Below, piece after piece: positions 24,640 to 37,906 of a stretch of 64,000 nucleotides of DNA (within the stretch, counting starts at the first letter, position 1; each line of letters begins with the position of its first letter). Both the position numbers and the translations under genes were made by a program. The stretch comes from Primula veris. Lineage: Eukaryota > Streptophyta > Magnoliopsida > Ericales > Primulaceae. The stretch is taken from positions 32,300,126 to 32,364,125 of the forward strand of contig OY821747.1 of assembly GCA_963682055.1 (NCBI GenBank), given 5' to 3'. The notes below the pieces were generated by a model. The model was given only the letters and a program-made list of their open reading frames with translations, did no database searches and was not told where the DNA came from.

Positions 24640-26340
24640 TTTATTATGGTTAAAAGTTTTTTTTTTCGTGAACGAGCTCGTGTATTAATAAACAAAAGAA
24701 ATGTAGTAATCATGGAACAAAGTCTGCATGATGGGTTACAATTCAAAAACACTATAACTAGCCTGGTTACAAACTAAAATACAACAATATGGGCTTAATG
24801 AAGCAAATAATGAAGAAAAAAAAAAGCTAATACACAACAAAACTTGACTTTATCTTGCTCAGTGATATTTTATTTCGATGGTCTTAGTCTTACTTCTTAT
24901 TGTCCATATCCTTATGACTCTCATACTCCTAGATCAGAAGCGATCTTAAGACTAAAGCTTAAAACATAATATCACTGAACTCAATAAAGATCCGTAAGTC
25001 AAATGCATTAGCCAAAAACCTCATCTTGCTTCTAGGAGATAAGTATATAATTTCAAATATAATAAATCATAAACAATACCCCTAAAGGTTAAGTAGTCAA
25101 ATGATCAAGGCCAACATGAGAAGCATACTAAAAATACGTCTCTTCATACATCAACCTTTATGCTAGCTATTACAACTGTGATAAAGTTATCAACATTCCT
25201 ACAATTAATCTGAAAATCCAATATTAGAATGCAAATCCAGCAATACATCAATTCTCAAGCCAGAATATAGTCAACACCAAACACATGAATAAATTCACTA
25301 TTTGGTCACTCGTAAGGCAATTATAAAAGTGAGAAAAAAGAAAAAAATTCCACTTCTCCGGTCATTTTGAAGTGCTATCCTAGATATGTGTGGTCACATT
25401 TTCAGCCACTCAAAGTGCTATCATAAAAGAGAAAATAGAAAAGTTCAGGAAATTTCATCGTAAGTTTAAGACCACATAAGTGACAAGATCAAAAGTGCAT
25501 CATAATACACTACTAGTTTCAGATCAAAATCATCATAAACACAATTAACCACTGGCCAACCATCCAAAAATTCATTATCCAAATAAAAAATTATTCCCTC
25601 TAAAACAAGGGGTTTCTTTTTTATCTAAATAATAAATAGCCTGAATTTTTCTAAACAAATGTGAGCCTCTGAAAAAAGTGAGATTGTTGTCATTAGCTCA
25701 TAGCTTCGCTAGCCCATCTACAGTTTAATACGGTTAAAGTTATTGAAGTATTTAATTTCAAAATGTATTTTGTATTTGTGATATTTAAATTTGTTATTTG
25801 CATTTGGTTCTTGCATTCAGTGAAATTAAATATAACAGGTGATGGTTTATCATCAATGGAGTTTATTAATTGGAAGCAATAAGAGAAAACAGCAGATAGT
25901 TTTCTTAATAAATAAATTAACATCCCAAAGAACAACAAAACTGTGTAACGTAACGAGATGAGTATTGATTATAAATTTCCAATTATCTAGTTTTACTTTT
26001 TTTTTATCATAAATGCAAACAATATACTCCGGTTTAATATGACGATTTTTTTATTTTCATTTTTTCTTTTGAAAAAAATTTGTATGCACTGTTGCAAATC
26101 CTTTTTTTACAAAATCGAAAGAGTTTTTAAAACAAAGCAATTTTGCTTTCCAAATATTGATTTTAGACTCTTTATAACAGAACGTCTTCATCTCCTGGTT
26201 CACCACCTCTGACAACCTTGTTACAGATTCGTCGGAGTTTAACGACCTCACCAGAGCTTTGCCAATGAGCAATATCAAATGGGCACATGGCAGAGGTAAA
26301 CTCCGGTGTGGATTGTAATGGTTCGGGAAGTTGAAGTTCT
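24640..26340. other. Intergenic, no supportable gene
   Basis: AT-rich DNA. A minus-strand frame near 26057-26278 (containing LSEVVNQEMKTFC) looks slightly protein-like but I recognise no family and no start or promoter context, so it is not called. Confidence 0.5.
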
Positions 26341-26360
26341 TGAGATTAGAAGAGAGAGTA

Positions 26361-26600
26361 GAGTGACTTTTTTTGGAAAAAAAAACTTAATAGTGTAACA
26401 TTTTTTGGTAATATAGTTTACTTTATAATACTTTTTGAAAACTAGCCCAAGAATAAAAGATGTTTCAAGGTGCTTGTGACACTTTTTTGGGGAAAAAAAA
26501 ACACTTTTTGAGTGATAACATTTTTTGGTAATATAGTTTACTTCAAAATAGTTTTTGAAAATTGCCCCAAGAATAAAAGATGTTTCAAGTTGTTTGTGTT
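26361..26600. repeat. 120-bp tandem duplication
   Basis: ACATTTTTTGGTAATATAGT occurs at 26398 and 26518, exactly 120 bp apart, and both units continue to CCCAAGAATAAAAGATGTTT. Because 120 is divisible by three, an open minus-strand frame (26275-26685) runs through both copies. I regard that frame as incidental. Confidence 0.88.
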
Positions 26601-27173
26601 TTTTAAAAAATAACCTTCCATAAGCTGAAAAAAGATAATTTTTTTTTATTAATGACATTTTAATGGACCATGCATAGATTATCATTCAATGGAGAATGCA
26701 ATTGATATTGGTATTAATATTAATGTTGAAATCATGACACCAAGAATGAACTAAAAAGAATATTGGAGCACCATTTTAAGTTTAGATTAGAGAAGCCTAA
26801 CATTTTGGTAGAATTTCTTAAAGCTGCTTACAAGATTACATCGAGGGTTCGCTCGAGCTTAACACCAGCAATGCATCGAGCTTTTCATGAATTTTGGTTA
26901 TTGAACACTCAATGAGTTCCTTATATACCCATTGATATAGAAAAAGTCAAATAGCAAAAATTGAACTTGGACAAATAAGTGTGAGTTAAACCTTGGCCAG
27001 AACTTACTCAACACATTAATGAGTCTCGGACTGTCAAAAAGAATGATAACATGTTACAACAAAAGTATTGCAGCAAAAAGACACTCGCCAAATAATTTCA
27101 CAACTTGCTCACCACTAAAGTTGTAAAGAATACATGATAACTTATCCTAACAAACTACCACGTAAAACAATAA

Positions 27174-30100
27174 TTAACGTCTAAACATGCTGTATAGACT
27201 TGGTCGTTGATGTTTATCCATGTTCACGTCCTCTTTAGACTTATCGGTGTTACCCGATCCACCACTTCCGTTGTTTTCTTGTTTCTTAATCTTATCTAGA
27301 GGTAAATTATCGTTGTCGGCCGAATTATTAACCTTTTCTACTTTCTTCTTAACAGGTTTCAATTTCACCTCAGATCTGCCTTGTGGTTCTACATATTTAA
27401 CCTTCGGATGATCCTTAACAAACTCTAATGTGCTAGATAGACTTATTTGTTGGTGTGTATCATTGTTCTCGTCTTGTTCAGGTTTCTCAGTCTTTCTCTC
27501 ACCACCTCCGTTGTTTTCTTGTTCCTTATTCTTTTCCGGAGGTGAATTAATCGTTTCATTGGGAGAGGCAACTTTTTTCTTTTTCTTTTTCTTTTTCTTC
27601 TTCGTAACCAGTTTTGTTTTTGATTGAGAGCTGTCTTGTGGTTTTACAGTTTCAATCTTCCCAGGCTCGTCCTCCTTTTCTGAAACTTTTTCTCGCTTCT
27701 TATTCTTGTCTAGGAGAGCATTAGTCTTTTTGACCAAAATAACATCCTCTTTTACAATTTTCTTGACCGGTTTCAGTTTTGCATCAGAACTATCTTTCCG
27801 CTTTACATTTTCAATATTCTCAGTCTTACCCCCGCCACCTCCCTTATTCTCCGACCCTTTTTCTGGTTTCTTAGTCTTTGCCAGGTGTTTCAAAGTCACA
27901 CCCTCGCCACACCCATAATTTTCTGAAATATTTTGACATTTCTTAATCCTGCCCAGGGGCTTATTAGTCTTTCCCATTGAAGAATTGGCCTTTTGAAAAT
28001 TCTCCTGAACCAATTTCATTTTCTCCTTAAACATATCTTGTTGTTGTACATTTTCAATCTCCCCTAACATACTAGAGAGATGTGTATCCGTATTCACGTC
28101 TTCTCCAGGAATCTCGCTCTTACCATCGTCATTTTCTGGAACTTTTTCTTGTTTCTTATCGTTGTCCAGGGGAACACTAGTCCTTTCGACCACAAAAACA
28201 ACCTTCGTCTTCTTAACCGGTTTCAATTTTGCCTCAGAACTGTGTTGCTGCTTTACATTTTCAATCTTCGGATGTTCCTCGTCCTTCTCGAACTCCAACA
28301 TATTTCTGATTCCCTTTTTATTTTTCTCAATTAAATGTAGCTTCAGTTTAGCTAACGTATCGAAATCTGTATCAGCGGCTTTGTTTCTCACATCCTCAGA
28401 AACACAACTATTTTCCAAATTCAGCTTCCTCTTCTTGGTATCCTTTTGGGATTCCACAAAATGTGAAGGACGTTTACTGTTCTCGTTTCCAAACACCTTG
28501 GTCTCATTTTCAAAAACAGAACTAAGTAGTTCATGTTTTTCCTTAGTATCGTCATTTTTTGAACCAAAGCTAACCAATTTGTGTTTCTCCTCATCTCTGC
28601 TACCTTGTACAGACCCACTTCTCATCGTATCAATAATAATCTTGCCCAGAGCAAACCTTGCTTCATAGATATTTCCTTGTCCGAGTAGCTTATAATCAAT
28701 ATTGGAACATTTCCTTTCTCTCACATAAGATTCAATATTATGACATAGCACATTGAATAGATCATAAGCACGTCTCTGAGTTTTGTATGGTACAAATACC
28801 TGGCAAAAACAGAACACTCAACTGTAAGCTAAAAAAACACTAATACAGGATCAATTTAAAGCAAATAAATTCAAATCAGAGTGTGAAGCTATATAAAAAG
28901 AGGGTATTCAGTAAGAGACCAACACACTAAACTTAACCTTGCTATTGCATATTTAATTTCCTCAAGTTTTCATTAACTTATAATAATTTATTAAACCGCA
29001 CATAGAGAACTAACTGGTAGAAAATTTATGCATTATCGTCCATTCATAAACAAGAATAAATTTATCTTGGTTCATTATCTGAACTGTAACTAAACAGCCT
29101 ACCAACAGTCAACCCCAAATAGAACATTGAGCAAAAAGGAGAAAAAACAAGCTATTTACATTTACTGATATTCAGGTAGGCCATTGAAGCTAAATACATC
29201 GTCAATTTTCATTGGTTAATGTGTTTGTGCCATATCCTTACTCATAAAACCATTTACTCCCCTTTTTTTCAAAATGGTTGGCCAACCTGAGTAAACGAGA
29301 AATACATGAGCACCAGTCGATACTTAGATTCCGCGTGTGATATGACAACATAACCAAATACAAAGGTAAATAATACTGATGAACTTGAAAAATATGCGCA
29401 AGGTTGGTAAATTTTTTTATTAGCATTTAAGATTTTAATTCAACAGGCAAAAATGACGCACATATGCAGGCCAGGATGGCCTTTCCTGTCAACTTGACAT
29501 GTCCACGCTAGCTTCTCTTATAACGTATATTTGCACAAAAGGCTTAAATCCAATTTTGTACACTACCATTTAATCAGATTTCGATTCTACACACCAACCC
29601 ATAAGAGTCAGCAGTTAGCATCCTAATGTAATTTTTGTTTTCCTGTTCTATACAGTCCATAAAAAAAAAACCTTATTTAGGGACGAACCAGGAGTATTTT
29701 TTATTTTTGATAGAAACTGAACAAAGGCGAGTAAATTAGAAAACAGTGTGAAATAGGTTTTCATAATTAATACCCCAACCTTATTTTTTTTATGCGGTAC
29801 ACCAGTTGTAATAATATCGTCGATAAATGTAACAGTAGTGTACTAATCGCTAACTTTTGTAGGTTGTACGAAATGAAAATCAGGTAATACGTTACTGTAA
29901 ATAAAAACCCCCCACAAATTTTAGGACAAAAAAGCAACGGTAAAATAAATTACCAAGCGAGAGGTAGAAGAATCTGGGAATTTGGACATCAATTGCACGA
30001 GGTTGTCTGAATGACTTAAACAACTTGTATAATGTTGAACCGCTGATGCTAGTTGAGCAACTCTTACTGCCAGCTGATCATTGGAGATCAAGGGATTAGT

Positions 30101-33100
30101 ATGTGAAATCTCAGGTACAAAAGAAGTTGGCTTTTGAGCATGTTCTCTTCCGAATTTAACGGCTTCTTCCCAGTTTCCATGGTAAAGAACGGAAGCAAAT
30201 GTCCAAACGACAAGAGCATCTTGAGGATTTATAATCAACGCCATGTGGAATGCCAAAAGCCCCACCCTGTTCGACACATAAAGAGCATACATCAATTGCT
30301 TTATATATAAACAATTTGACAAATGCCATTTAGAGAAAGGAACCCTGTCAAGAGATGTAAAATAAAACCCAAAAGGTAAAGAAGTCAAAAGAACCAAAAG
30401 AAAACTAAAAATCGAAGGTAAAGGATATGAAGTACGATAGCAGATAACTATGGATCCCATTCGAAAACCATAATGCTAAAAGAAAACAATTTTGTGAAGG
30501 ATTAAAAATTAGTAGTACGAACCATAAATGACTGTTTGACAAGTTACACCAAGGCAATGTCCTATACATATAAATGAATAATATCGTACTTAAAAGAGAG
30601 CATCTTAATGTACTTCACTGCCAACGTAAGGTTCAAAAAACCAGAAAGCGATATTCGCAAGGAAGTGGGGTTGGCTAAATGGAGCATTTTACCATCAGAC
30701 TGTACGGTGTATTTGATGATAGACAATAAAGTGACTTGTCCTTCACAAAAACCCATATAAGAGGTATTTAAAGTAAGGGATAGAGATATGAGCCCCAAAT
30801 TACTTAATGTAATAAGTATGTATAATGATTGCCATACAACATGATTCTGTATTTTATGATAAGCCTTTGGAATTACTGGCCCAAATTGCCTTCTGATGAA
30901 AGTGAACAATAATAATTCAAAATCAACGCACCACAAATTGCTATCTGATGGTTGATCACAAGTAACCAGCTGATCCAAGTTGTTGAACAAATTCTGTCAA
31001 AGCACGTACGATAAGGACAAAGTAGTTGAACTTGATAACAATGAATAATAGAACTGAAATAAAGACTTGACAGGCTATTCCCTAACTGATGTGCTTAGTG
31101 CATCTGCATAATCGAACAAATTATACATAATAGTGTCTTTGAGTTGATATTGATATATCAGTTTACAAATTATTTCATTTGGTGTTGATTGGTAAATACA
31201 TTGAGAAATTTAATATTATATTATTATGGTGTACTCATTACCAATAACTGATAGGCCGGACTTTGGAGTACAAAATTGACTTTTCTTAAAATAAAACATT
31301 AAAAACATCATTTTTACCATCAACATCACGGAGCTTCGATGGTTTTGAGACTGTTGATTAAGGTATGCTGCCTGTAACCCAAAAATTACCAAGTAAAGCT
31401 AGAGTCGAAAATTAAAAGTCACAAAACAAACATGAGAACTGGAAAGTGGAAAATACAATTTACCTGCAACGGTAACAAAATTTCAAGCAATTTAAAGTTC
31501 TGAAGTAAAGATAGGGAAGGTGCGGAAGCTCCATAAGAGAACATATAGTTCATCTCCATCAGTAATCTAGACTGCAAAAAGAGTTGCATTCTGGTAAACA
31601 TTGAAGAAAGTAGATTGAGAGAAAAAGGGAACAACATAACAGGTGGTTAAGAAAACAACTTATACAGACCTTAGTAGAGTATTAACTTATAATACATATT
31701 CAACAAATAAATAAATAAAACCTGAGGCAAGCTTGCAATGGAAGGAACTAGTCTCTGGATAGCAATTTCTGTCTCTCGCGAAAGAGACAAACCAAGGCGG
31801 GCGGCAAGTCTCAATCCACGCAAAATTCTAGCTGAACAAAACCAGTTTATAAATTTCAGTGAGTCAAGCCAGTGTCTACAAAAGATACTAAGGCGCTGTT
31901 TGGTTTCAGCTTTTGTGCTTCTTTGCATAAAAGATGGAGTGCATTTGGTTTACCAGCTTAAAAGTTGAGACTTATTGATTCTTGGACCTAAAAAAAGCTA
32001 GAATATTTAAGTTAATGAACCTAGTTATTTTCAGAATCTAAAAGATCCCATCTTATTTGCTTAAAAGCTGCAACCAAACATTCTCCAGATGATATTATTG
32101 TTTAACTAAAAAACCCTACCACAGTCCTCCTCAAAAGACTTATGAGCAGGAATTAGCGTCCGCAACTGTATTTCAAATTACAAAAATAAAACAGTTAGTC
32201 ATATTTTTCAAGAAACACTTGGCACGGGCAGGCTTAACAGAAACAAGGAAACTGAAATCACCTTTAAGGACCTCAAATCCATCATTGCATTGGCATAATC
32301 ATATATCTTGCTCTCAAAAGGATCAAAGAACAAACTGTTTCAACAAATTTACAAGCATTTTCAGTTAGCTGAGTGGGTGAAAATGAACTCCAAATACTAA
32401 AATTTCCAAGGTTGATATTGGTATATGGTCAAAAGGGTGTGATTGTTAATACTTTAAGATGCCATAAGATGAAACCTTCCTGATTGTGTCTGATGAACTT
32501 CAAGAAAAATTACTCGATAATGTGCATTGAAGTTCCCTCTCAAAGGGCAAAGACACTTTTTATAGCTTATAGATGTTCGATACACTTCACATTGGTTAAC
32601 ATAGAGTTGAATGAATCGCATTAACATATCAATATCCTTGATTATTTTTGTTAGTGATGTATTACTCTAGCAACATTTGACCCTTCACACAACGTAGTAA
32701 ATGTAGCAATATTAAGATTCCAAGGCAGATACATCACTAGCCTTGATTACTTTGTTCAGTGATAAATTACAGTGAGAACAAGAACTGAAGGAGAACCTGT
32801 TAATAGTGAAGTCTCGAAGCATGCAATTTTTCCAACGGGAATAATCTTTTATGTCACAACCACAAGGAATTGGTACACTCTCTTTTTCCACATTATGTTT
32901 TGCCACAGTGTCAAAACTAGATACCTGGTTTAGAAAATATAGTCACAAAAACATATTGGAAAGTTAAATCCATGAACTCAAAACTCTAAAATTGGCTTTA
33001 TTTATAACTTTAAAAAACGAAGAAAAAAAAACATATTAGAAATATGTGACTAAAACTCCTCACACTGAAGTTAATGGGTGGTGTACAGAAATAGTGCCCA

Positions 33101-36100
33101 CACTTACAGTAAGCTTTCAATTTGGTCCCCATAGTTTTAGTTGCAACAGGAGTGGTCCCAGTATTTTGAATATGTTACACCAACGCTCCCTACAGTTTCA
33201 ATTACAATAGGATGGGTCTCACTCCCCGTAGTTTTAGTTACAGCAATTTTGGTCCCCATAGTTTCGGTTACAACAGTATTGGTCCCCATAGTTTCAGTAT
33301 GTTATACCAGTGATCCGTTCATGTGGGGACCAATACTCCCCTACTGGAACCACTTGCCGAACCTAATTGAAATGTGGGGACTATTAGTGTAACTTACCAA
33401 ACTGTAGTGACCAATAATTGAAACTATGGGGACGAAATATAACTATCCCTAAAGTATGAGGGCCATTGGTGTTGAGAGTTGAAACCTGTGGAGATAAATT
33501 AAAAATTGATTACGAAGCTCGGACTACTTTTGTACTTCACCTGAAGATTATGCTAGTAATCCCTACAGTTAACATTCTCGGGTTATTCCTCTTCCATATT
33601 ATGTTCCCATTATAAAGATCCCGATAAAAAGCTCTATCGCTTCCTAATATTTTTTTTTTGTTCATTAAGGAATCAAACAAGGGGGGTAAAAGACAACGCA
33701 AAGATGATGTTCCGTTAAAATGTAATATTAATTAACTAAACCATCAACCTCAATGACAGAACCTCTGACTTGCACCCTGCATATCGGAAACCGGACCCCA
33801 ACTATTATAGCACGGTGAAAATGCTGCTTAACCTGGTAAAAAATCGAAAATTCAAAACAAATATGTAAGGTTTACCATGTAAAGCATAGATTTCTACTTG
33901 GAAAAAATCCAATTAGTCAAACACCGTTTACTACCTGCTTTAGAGCTGCTGTGGTGATGACATCAAAATCTTTAGGAACTCTTTTAAGAATTAAATCTCT
34001 TACGCAACCACCAACCAAATAAGCTTCATAACCTGCACATTAAAAGATATTCTGTAATTAACATGAAAGGGATGACTAAAAGACTTGAGCTTTTTTTGCT
34101 TTTTTCTTCACAATTACAGAATTTTCATAGTGTAATATGGTAACAACACCCATATGAAACTATTAACAGCAAAAGATATATATTATGAAAGGAACTTCTT
34201 TGGACGTATATTACATGTTCATAATATACTGACGTTCAGAAACAATTTCATTGGCAATAGATATCTGCAGACTGTAATTATTTATTCCCGGCATCTCACA
34301 AAAGGAAAGAGAAGTAACATACAAAAAAAGTAGTACATTAGCCAATAATACTACAACTTGAAATCTTGAAGAATTCAAACCCTGAGTTGAATGCCTAACA
34401 ATATTGATCTATGATTGTGGTGCATTGTTAAAGTCATCTAGTCAATCTGGTATATATCAATCTACTGGGCGAAAAAAGTGGCTAATGTTGCGATTAGGCC
34501 ATAAGGAGATATGTTCCTAGCTTATACTGCTACAGACCAGGAAAAATAATATTATTATGACATAAATTTTCCCTTCCTATGTGGTTTTTCTTCTTGCTTT
34601 TGCAAGCAACAATCTAATAAAAGGATTCAAAATAATTCAGTTTTCCCCCCCAACGAACCAATGATAAGTTGTTACATAGCTGGAGATAATTATAACATCA
34701 ATTTTAACGCGAACAGCCCATCACAATAGGATATAAGTCTATAACTATAGAGAGCCTAACTAACATTCATCACTTTTGCAAATTGGTCTTTTTCCTTCGC
34801 TAATCATTCCCTCTCATACAAAAGCATGTTCAACTTATGTACCTTCACGACGAAGAACCTTTAGAACAATCCACAAATAGTCAGGTATCATCGATTGTGA
34901 TATCCCCAAGCTCCTCGAATTCAGCCTTTTCCATTTCGACTTATCAATTTGCCCTGCAGATACATCATCTAAGAGATATTTTTTGAGCTAAACTAACAAT
35001 CCAGTCTAGCTCTTTCTGTACTCAGGACTACTCGTCCCTCGGAAAATTTAACATCAACTATGCTACTGCAGGTTTTTGTATCTTGGTTTGGAAAAAAGCT
35101 AGTTATTATATGAAACGAGATGGCACTATTAAAGGGTCTAGCATAAAAGTTTGTAGTTTTTTTTTTTTCCGCAACAAATAGCAAAAGATTAGCTTAAAAT
35201 CTTAACAATAAAATTAAATACTACTCACTTTAAAAGTTAATAAATAAAAAAGAATAAGCCAGTATTACCAAGCCATACCCAAACAAACTCTAACCTATCC
35301 CTATGGTATTTTCTTAGAACTAAAAGACACTAATACATACTTACGAAATTTTTTATACAAACAAAATCAGACCCACAAATGAAAGTTCTTTGCCAGATGC
35401 GAGTTTTTTTGTATGGTCCTAATTGAAGTGTAATTAATTAAAGCATATTGCATACAAATTACCAATTGTAATTTTTTATTTATATGTTTTGTCATGGATG
35501 TTTACAACAATTTCTTGGAAAATAGTGGCCTGACACCCCTCTCACAATTTTTTTTACTCGACATTATTATTTATGCAAATTCGGTTCCCCAATTTACAAT
35601 TTCTGGCTCCCACCCTAAAACTAATTACCAATATATGTTGTAAACTAGTCTCGAGCTCTATTTCAAATTCACAACTATAGCATATAATTAAAACGATGCT
35701 AAATATACCTTGCTCCATCACGCGCTTTTCTCCAGGCTCGGGCTTATAATTTCTCTGCAAAAAACACTGTTTATTTTAAAAAAACACGATCGTAGTAAAA
35801 AAAAGCTTGATTCAAAGCTTAAAAAAAGCTTTAAAAGCCCGCTAAGACGCTTTTTACGCTTTCAGCATCTCTATTGCAAAAACAATTATGCTAATATTTC
35901 GCTTTCTAAAACACTAGCAAAAAAGTAAATCAAATGACAAAATTCTCAAGAATTATTAATGACTGCAAAGGTGTTTGATAAAACGACTCGGTAAGAAAAA
36001 AAACAAAGCAAAATATATCACATGTTTATACATACATATTTATATCACGCGTTTTTCCCCAGGCCCGGGCTTATATTTTCTTTGCAAAAACCATTGTTTT

Positions 36101-36646
36101 AAAAAAAACTCGATTCAAAGGTTAAAAAGCCCGCTTTTTAAGCAAATCTATTGCAAAATACTCTTACGCTAATATTTCGCTTTCTAAAACACCCTCGTAG
36201 TAAAAAAAAAAACTTGATTCAAAGCTTAAAAAAAGCTTTAAAAGCCCGCTAAGATGCTTTTTACGCTTTCATCATCTCTCTTGCAAAAACAATTATGCTA
36301 ATATTTCGCTTTCTAAAACACTAGCAAAAAAGTAAATCAAATGACAAAATTCTCAAGAATTATTAATGACTGCAAAGGTGTTTGATAAAACGACTCAGTA
36401 GGGAAAAAAAAAGAGCTAAATATATACAAATATTTATATATATCAAGAATTATTAATGCCTGCAAAGTGTTCGATAAAATGACTCAGTGAGAAAAAAAAA
36501 ATACATACACATATAAATATAAATATACATATATAAATATACATACATATATATATATGTATCATATATGTATATAAGGGGACCTGAAAAGTGATGACGT
36601 TTCTTAAACGGGATAAAATGGAGTTGTTTTTTAATGATGACGTCAT
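27174..36646 (-). CDS. PcnB/CCA-type nucleotidyltransferase (poly(A) polymerase family) with Lys-rich tail
   Basis: Class II nucleotidyltransferase family that adds AMP tails or CCA ends to RNA. Exons: 36584-36646, 35709-35754, 34843-34953, 33935-34032, 33749-33832, 32797-32924, 32262-32334, 32120-32165, 31722-31831, 31464-31571, 31318-31371, 30932-30993, 29954-30266, 27174-28799. Phases join exactly and give 973 residues. Motifs: [20 protein letters not shown] then DFDV (metal-binding Asp at about 95 and 97), [30 protein letters not shown], and [17 protein letters not shown]. The N-terminus (LSRLRN) is basic, as in organelle targeting. Residues 433-973 come from one exon and form a low-complexity Lys/Glu/Asn-rich tail with repeated [12 protein letters not shown] units and a run of eleven lysines, unlike the usual compact family members. 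Whether it makes poly(A) or CCA cannot be decided here. The exon 1 assignment is weaker than the rest. Confidence 0.93.
29000..29953. other. Large intron 13 of the nucleotidyltransferase gene
   Basis: Intron between exons ending at 29954 and starting at 28799 (1154 bases). It contains TTTTGTACAC-type repeat motifs also present in GRIP-gene introns near 1035 and 1900, but no separate gene that I can support. Confidence 0.6.
31892..32086. mobile_element. MITE in an intron of the nucleotidyltransferase gene
   Basis: Begins GGCGCTGTTTGGTTTCAGCT and ends AGCTGCAACCAAACATTCTC then C, giving inverted terminal repeats of about 24 bp. Flanks AGATACTA and AGATGATA suggest an imperfect 8-bp target duplication. 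It lies between the exons ending at 32120 and starting at 31831. It is related in terminal sequence to the triplicated element in cyclin intron 1. Confidence 0.75.
33110..33480. repeat. GGTCCCCATAGTTT repeat cluster in an intron
   Basis: Repeated GGTCCCCATAGTTTCAGTTA-like units with ACAACAG spacers between exons 5 and 6 of the nucleotidyltransferase gene. Inverted forms (AAACTATGGGGAC) occur at the right end, so the cluster may derive from an inverted-repeat element. Confidence 0.65.
35755..36500. repeat. Duplicated intron 1 segments of the nucleotidyltransferase gene
   Basis: A segment with GATTCAAAGCTTAAAAAAAG, GCTAATATTTCGCTTTCTAA and CAAGAATTATTAATGACTGC is present near 35800-35985 and again near 36200-36410. 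A shortened copy lies at 36060-36195 and a remnant at 36440-36500. The two full copies are about 407 bp apart and nearly identical. Confidence 0.88.
36044..36090 (-). pseudogene. Decayed copy of exon 2 of the nucleotidyltransferase gene
   Basis: Plus-strand ATCACGCGTTTTTCCCCAGG CCCGGGCTTATA matches exon 2 (35709-35754: ATCACGCGCTTTTCTCCAGG CTCGGGCTTATA). The copy has substitutions in the acceptor region and no equivalent of the exon's ATGGAGCAAG donor end, so it is unlikely to be spliced normally. Confidence 0.75.
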
Positions 36647-36687
36647 TGGAGAGAGATAGTAATAGCTACTAAGCTATTCGCCGCCAT
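36643..36687 (-). CDS. 14-codon uORF overlapping the main start codon
   Basis: An ATG at 36687 (context GGCGGCG follows) opens a frame reading [14 protein letters not shown]. Its TGA at 36643-36645 overlaps the ATG of the nucleotidyltransferase at 36644-36646 in the arrangement ATGA. If the mRNA starts upstream of 36687 this would make translation of the main protein depend on leaky scanning or termination-reinitiation. Confidence 0.45.
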   Translation of the reverse strand: MAANSLVAITISLQ

Positions 36688-36769
36688 GAAAAGTGTTTTT
36701 ATTGTTTTTTTTTTTCAGTGTGTGAGAAAGTGAAATACAAGTGTATATATATATAATTTGGTAAATTAC

Positions 36770-37260
36770 GGTAACATTTAAAAATTAAAAACGTCTCGTT
36801 ATAAATATTGAAAAAAAATACAATATGCATGTTTATGTTTCTGTCGTGAAACCATTGATATTTTCATTAATGTTTTTGCAAAAAAATGTACGAGTTTATC
36901 ACGTATATGTACAGAGAGGTTATATGGACATCAACCGGACACATTTTTACAAAAAAAGTCAAAGTCAACATTTAATTAAGTCAAATATATATGTTTTCAC
37001 GACGGAAACAGAAATATGCGGCTTGTTTTTTTTTTTTCCGAGATGTTAATGACATGTTATGAATTTTTAAATTTTACCGTAATTTTTAAAACATGTTATT
37101 ATACATTTTGGAAAAAAAAACAATACGCATTTTTGTGTTTCCGTTATGAAACCGTAGAGATTTGCATTAATCAAATATTGATTTGAAGCGTTTTTACAAC
37201 AAAAAAAAAAATTCAATTTGATGTTTAAGTTGATGTACATATAACCTGTATATGTGTATG
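36770..37260. repeat. Decayed tandem duplication, about 290 bp
   Basis: Similar ordered motifs at 36775-36870 and 37070-37170: TAATTTTTAAAA, AAAAAAACAATACGCAT and GTTTCCGTTATGAAACC. Divergence is considerable. Confidence 0.55.
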
Positions 37261-37901
37261 TATTTATGAGGCTCTATTTTTTCATTATAAAAAATATTTT
37301 TTCACGTACAAACTGTAGATCTGATTTAATATCTATGATTTATCTATATTTTTTTATTCACCCTTACTTAAAATCCTGAATTCGAACATCCTTCAACATT
37401 TTACTTCAATTAAAACATTATTCATGGATTAAAATTTTGAAGAAGTTCAATATAGTTTTCAAATTACTAAAAGCAAGAGTAATTTCTAATTTTCATTCTT
37501 GCCAATTTCGAAACCATGCATTTACAATTTTACCTTTATAAAAGTGGGTCGAGAATAAAAATTAAGAAAGCAACTTTGATTAACAATAAAGAAAATTAGA
37601 AGAAAGTTTTAGTTTAAAATTTATGTTTATATTTCTTATACTATATAATAACAAAACTTTATATTAATTTGAAGTAAACGAAATAAGGTGGCTCCATAAA
37701 GATACCCCTGATTTTTAGTATGAAATTATGAAATACCCCTGATTTATTTATAAAAGATATTTTGTATCCTAAATGTATAGATCTTTTATTGTTAACCTAC
37801 CTAGTTTTACTTTTACATACGCACAAAATTAACACGCTAAAAAAATGATACATAAAAATATTTGAAGATCGATACGACGGTTGGTCCAATTAGGTTAGAC
37901 C
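37261..37901. other. Intergenic, AT-rich
   Basis: No gene or complete element is visible between the duplicated segment and the target site of the LTR element. Confidence 0.6.
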
Positions 37902-37906
37902 GTAGT
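37902..37906. other. Target-site duplication of the LTR element, left
   Basis: GTAGT immediately before the 5' LTR, repeated exactly at 44731-44735 immediately after the 3' LTR. Confidence 0.9.

Noticed and set aside
26057..26685. Two minus-strand frames with mildly protein-like composition
   Set aside because: One is held open by a 120-bp tandem duplication and the other lacks any recognised domain; possible gene remnant but not supportable.
27220..28668. Plus-strand frames rich in Phe, Ser and Leu
   Set aside because: They are antisense to the lysine/glutamate-rich exon 14 of the nucleotidyltransferase gene.
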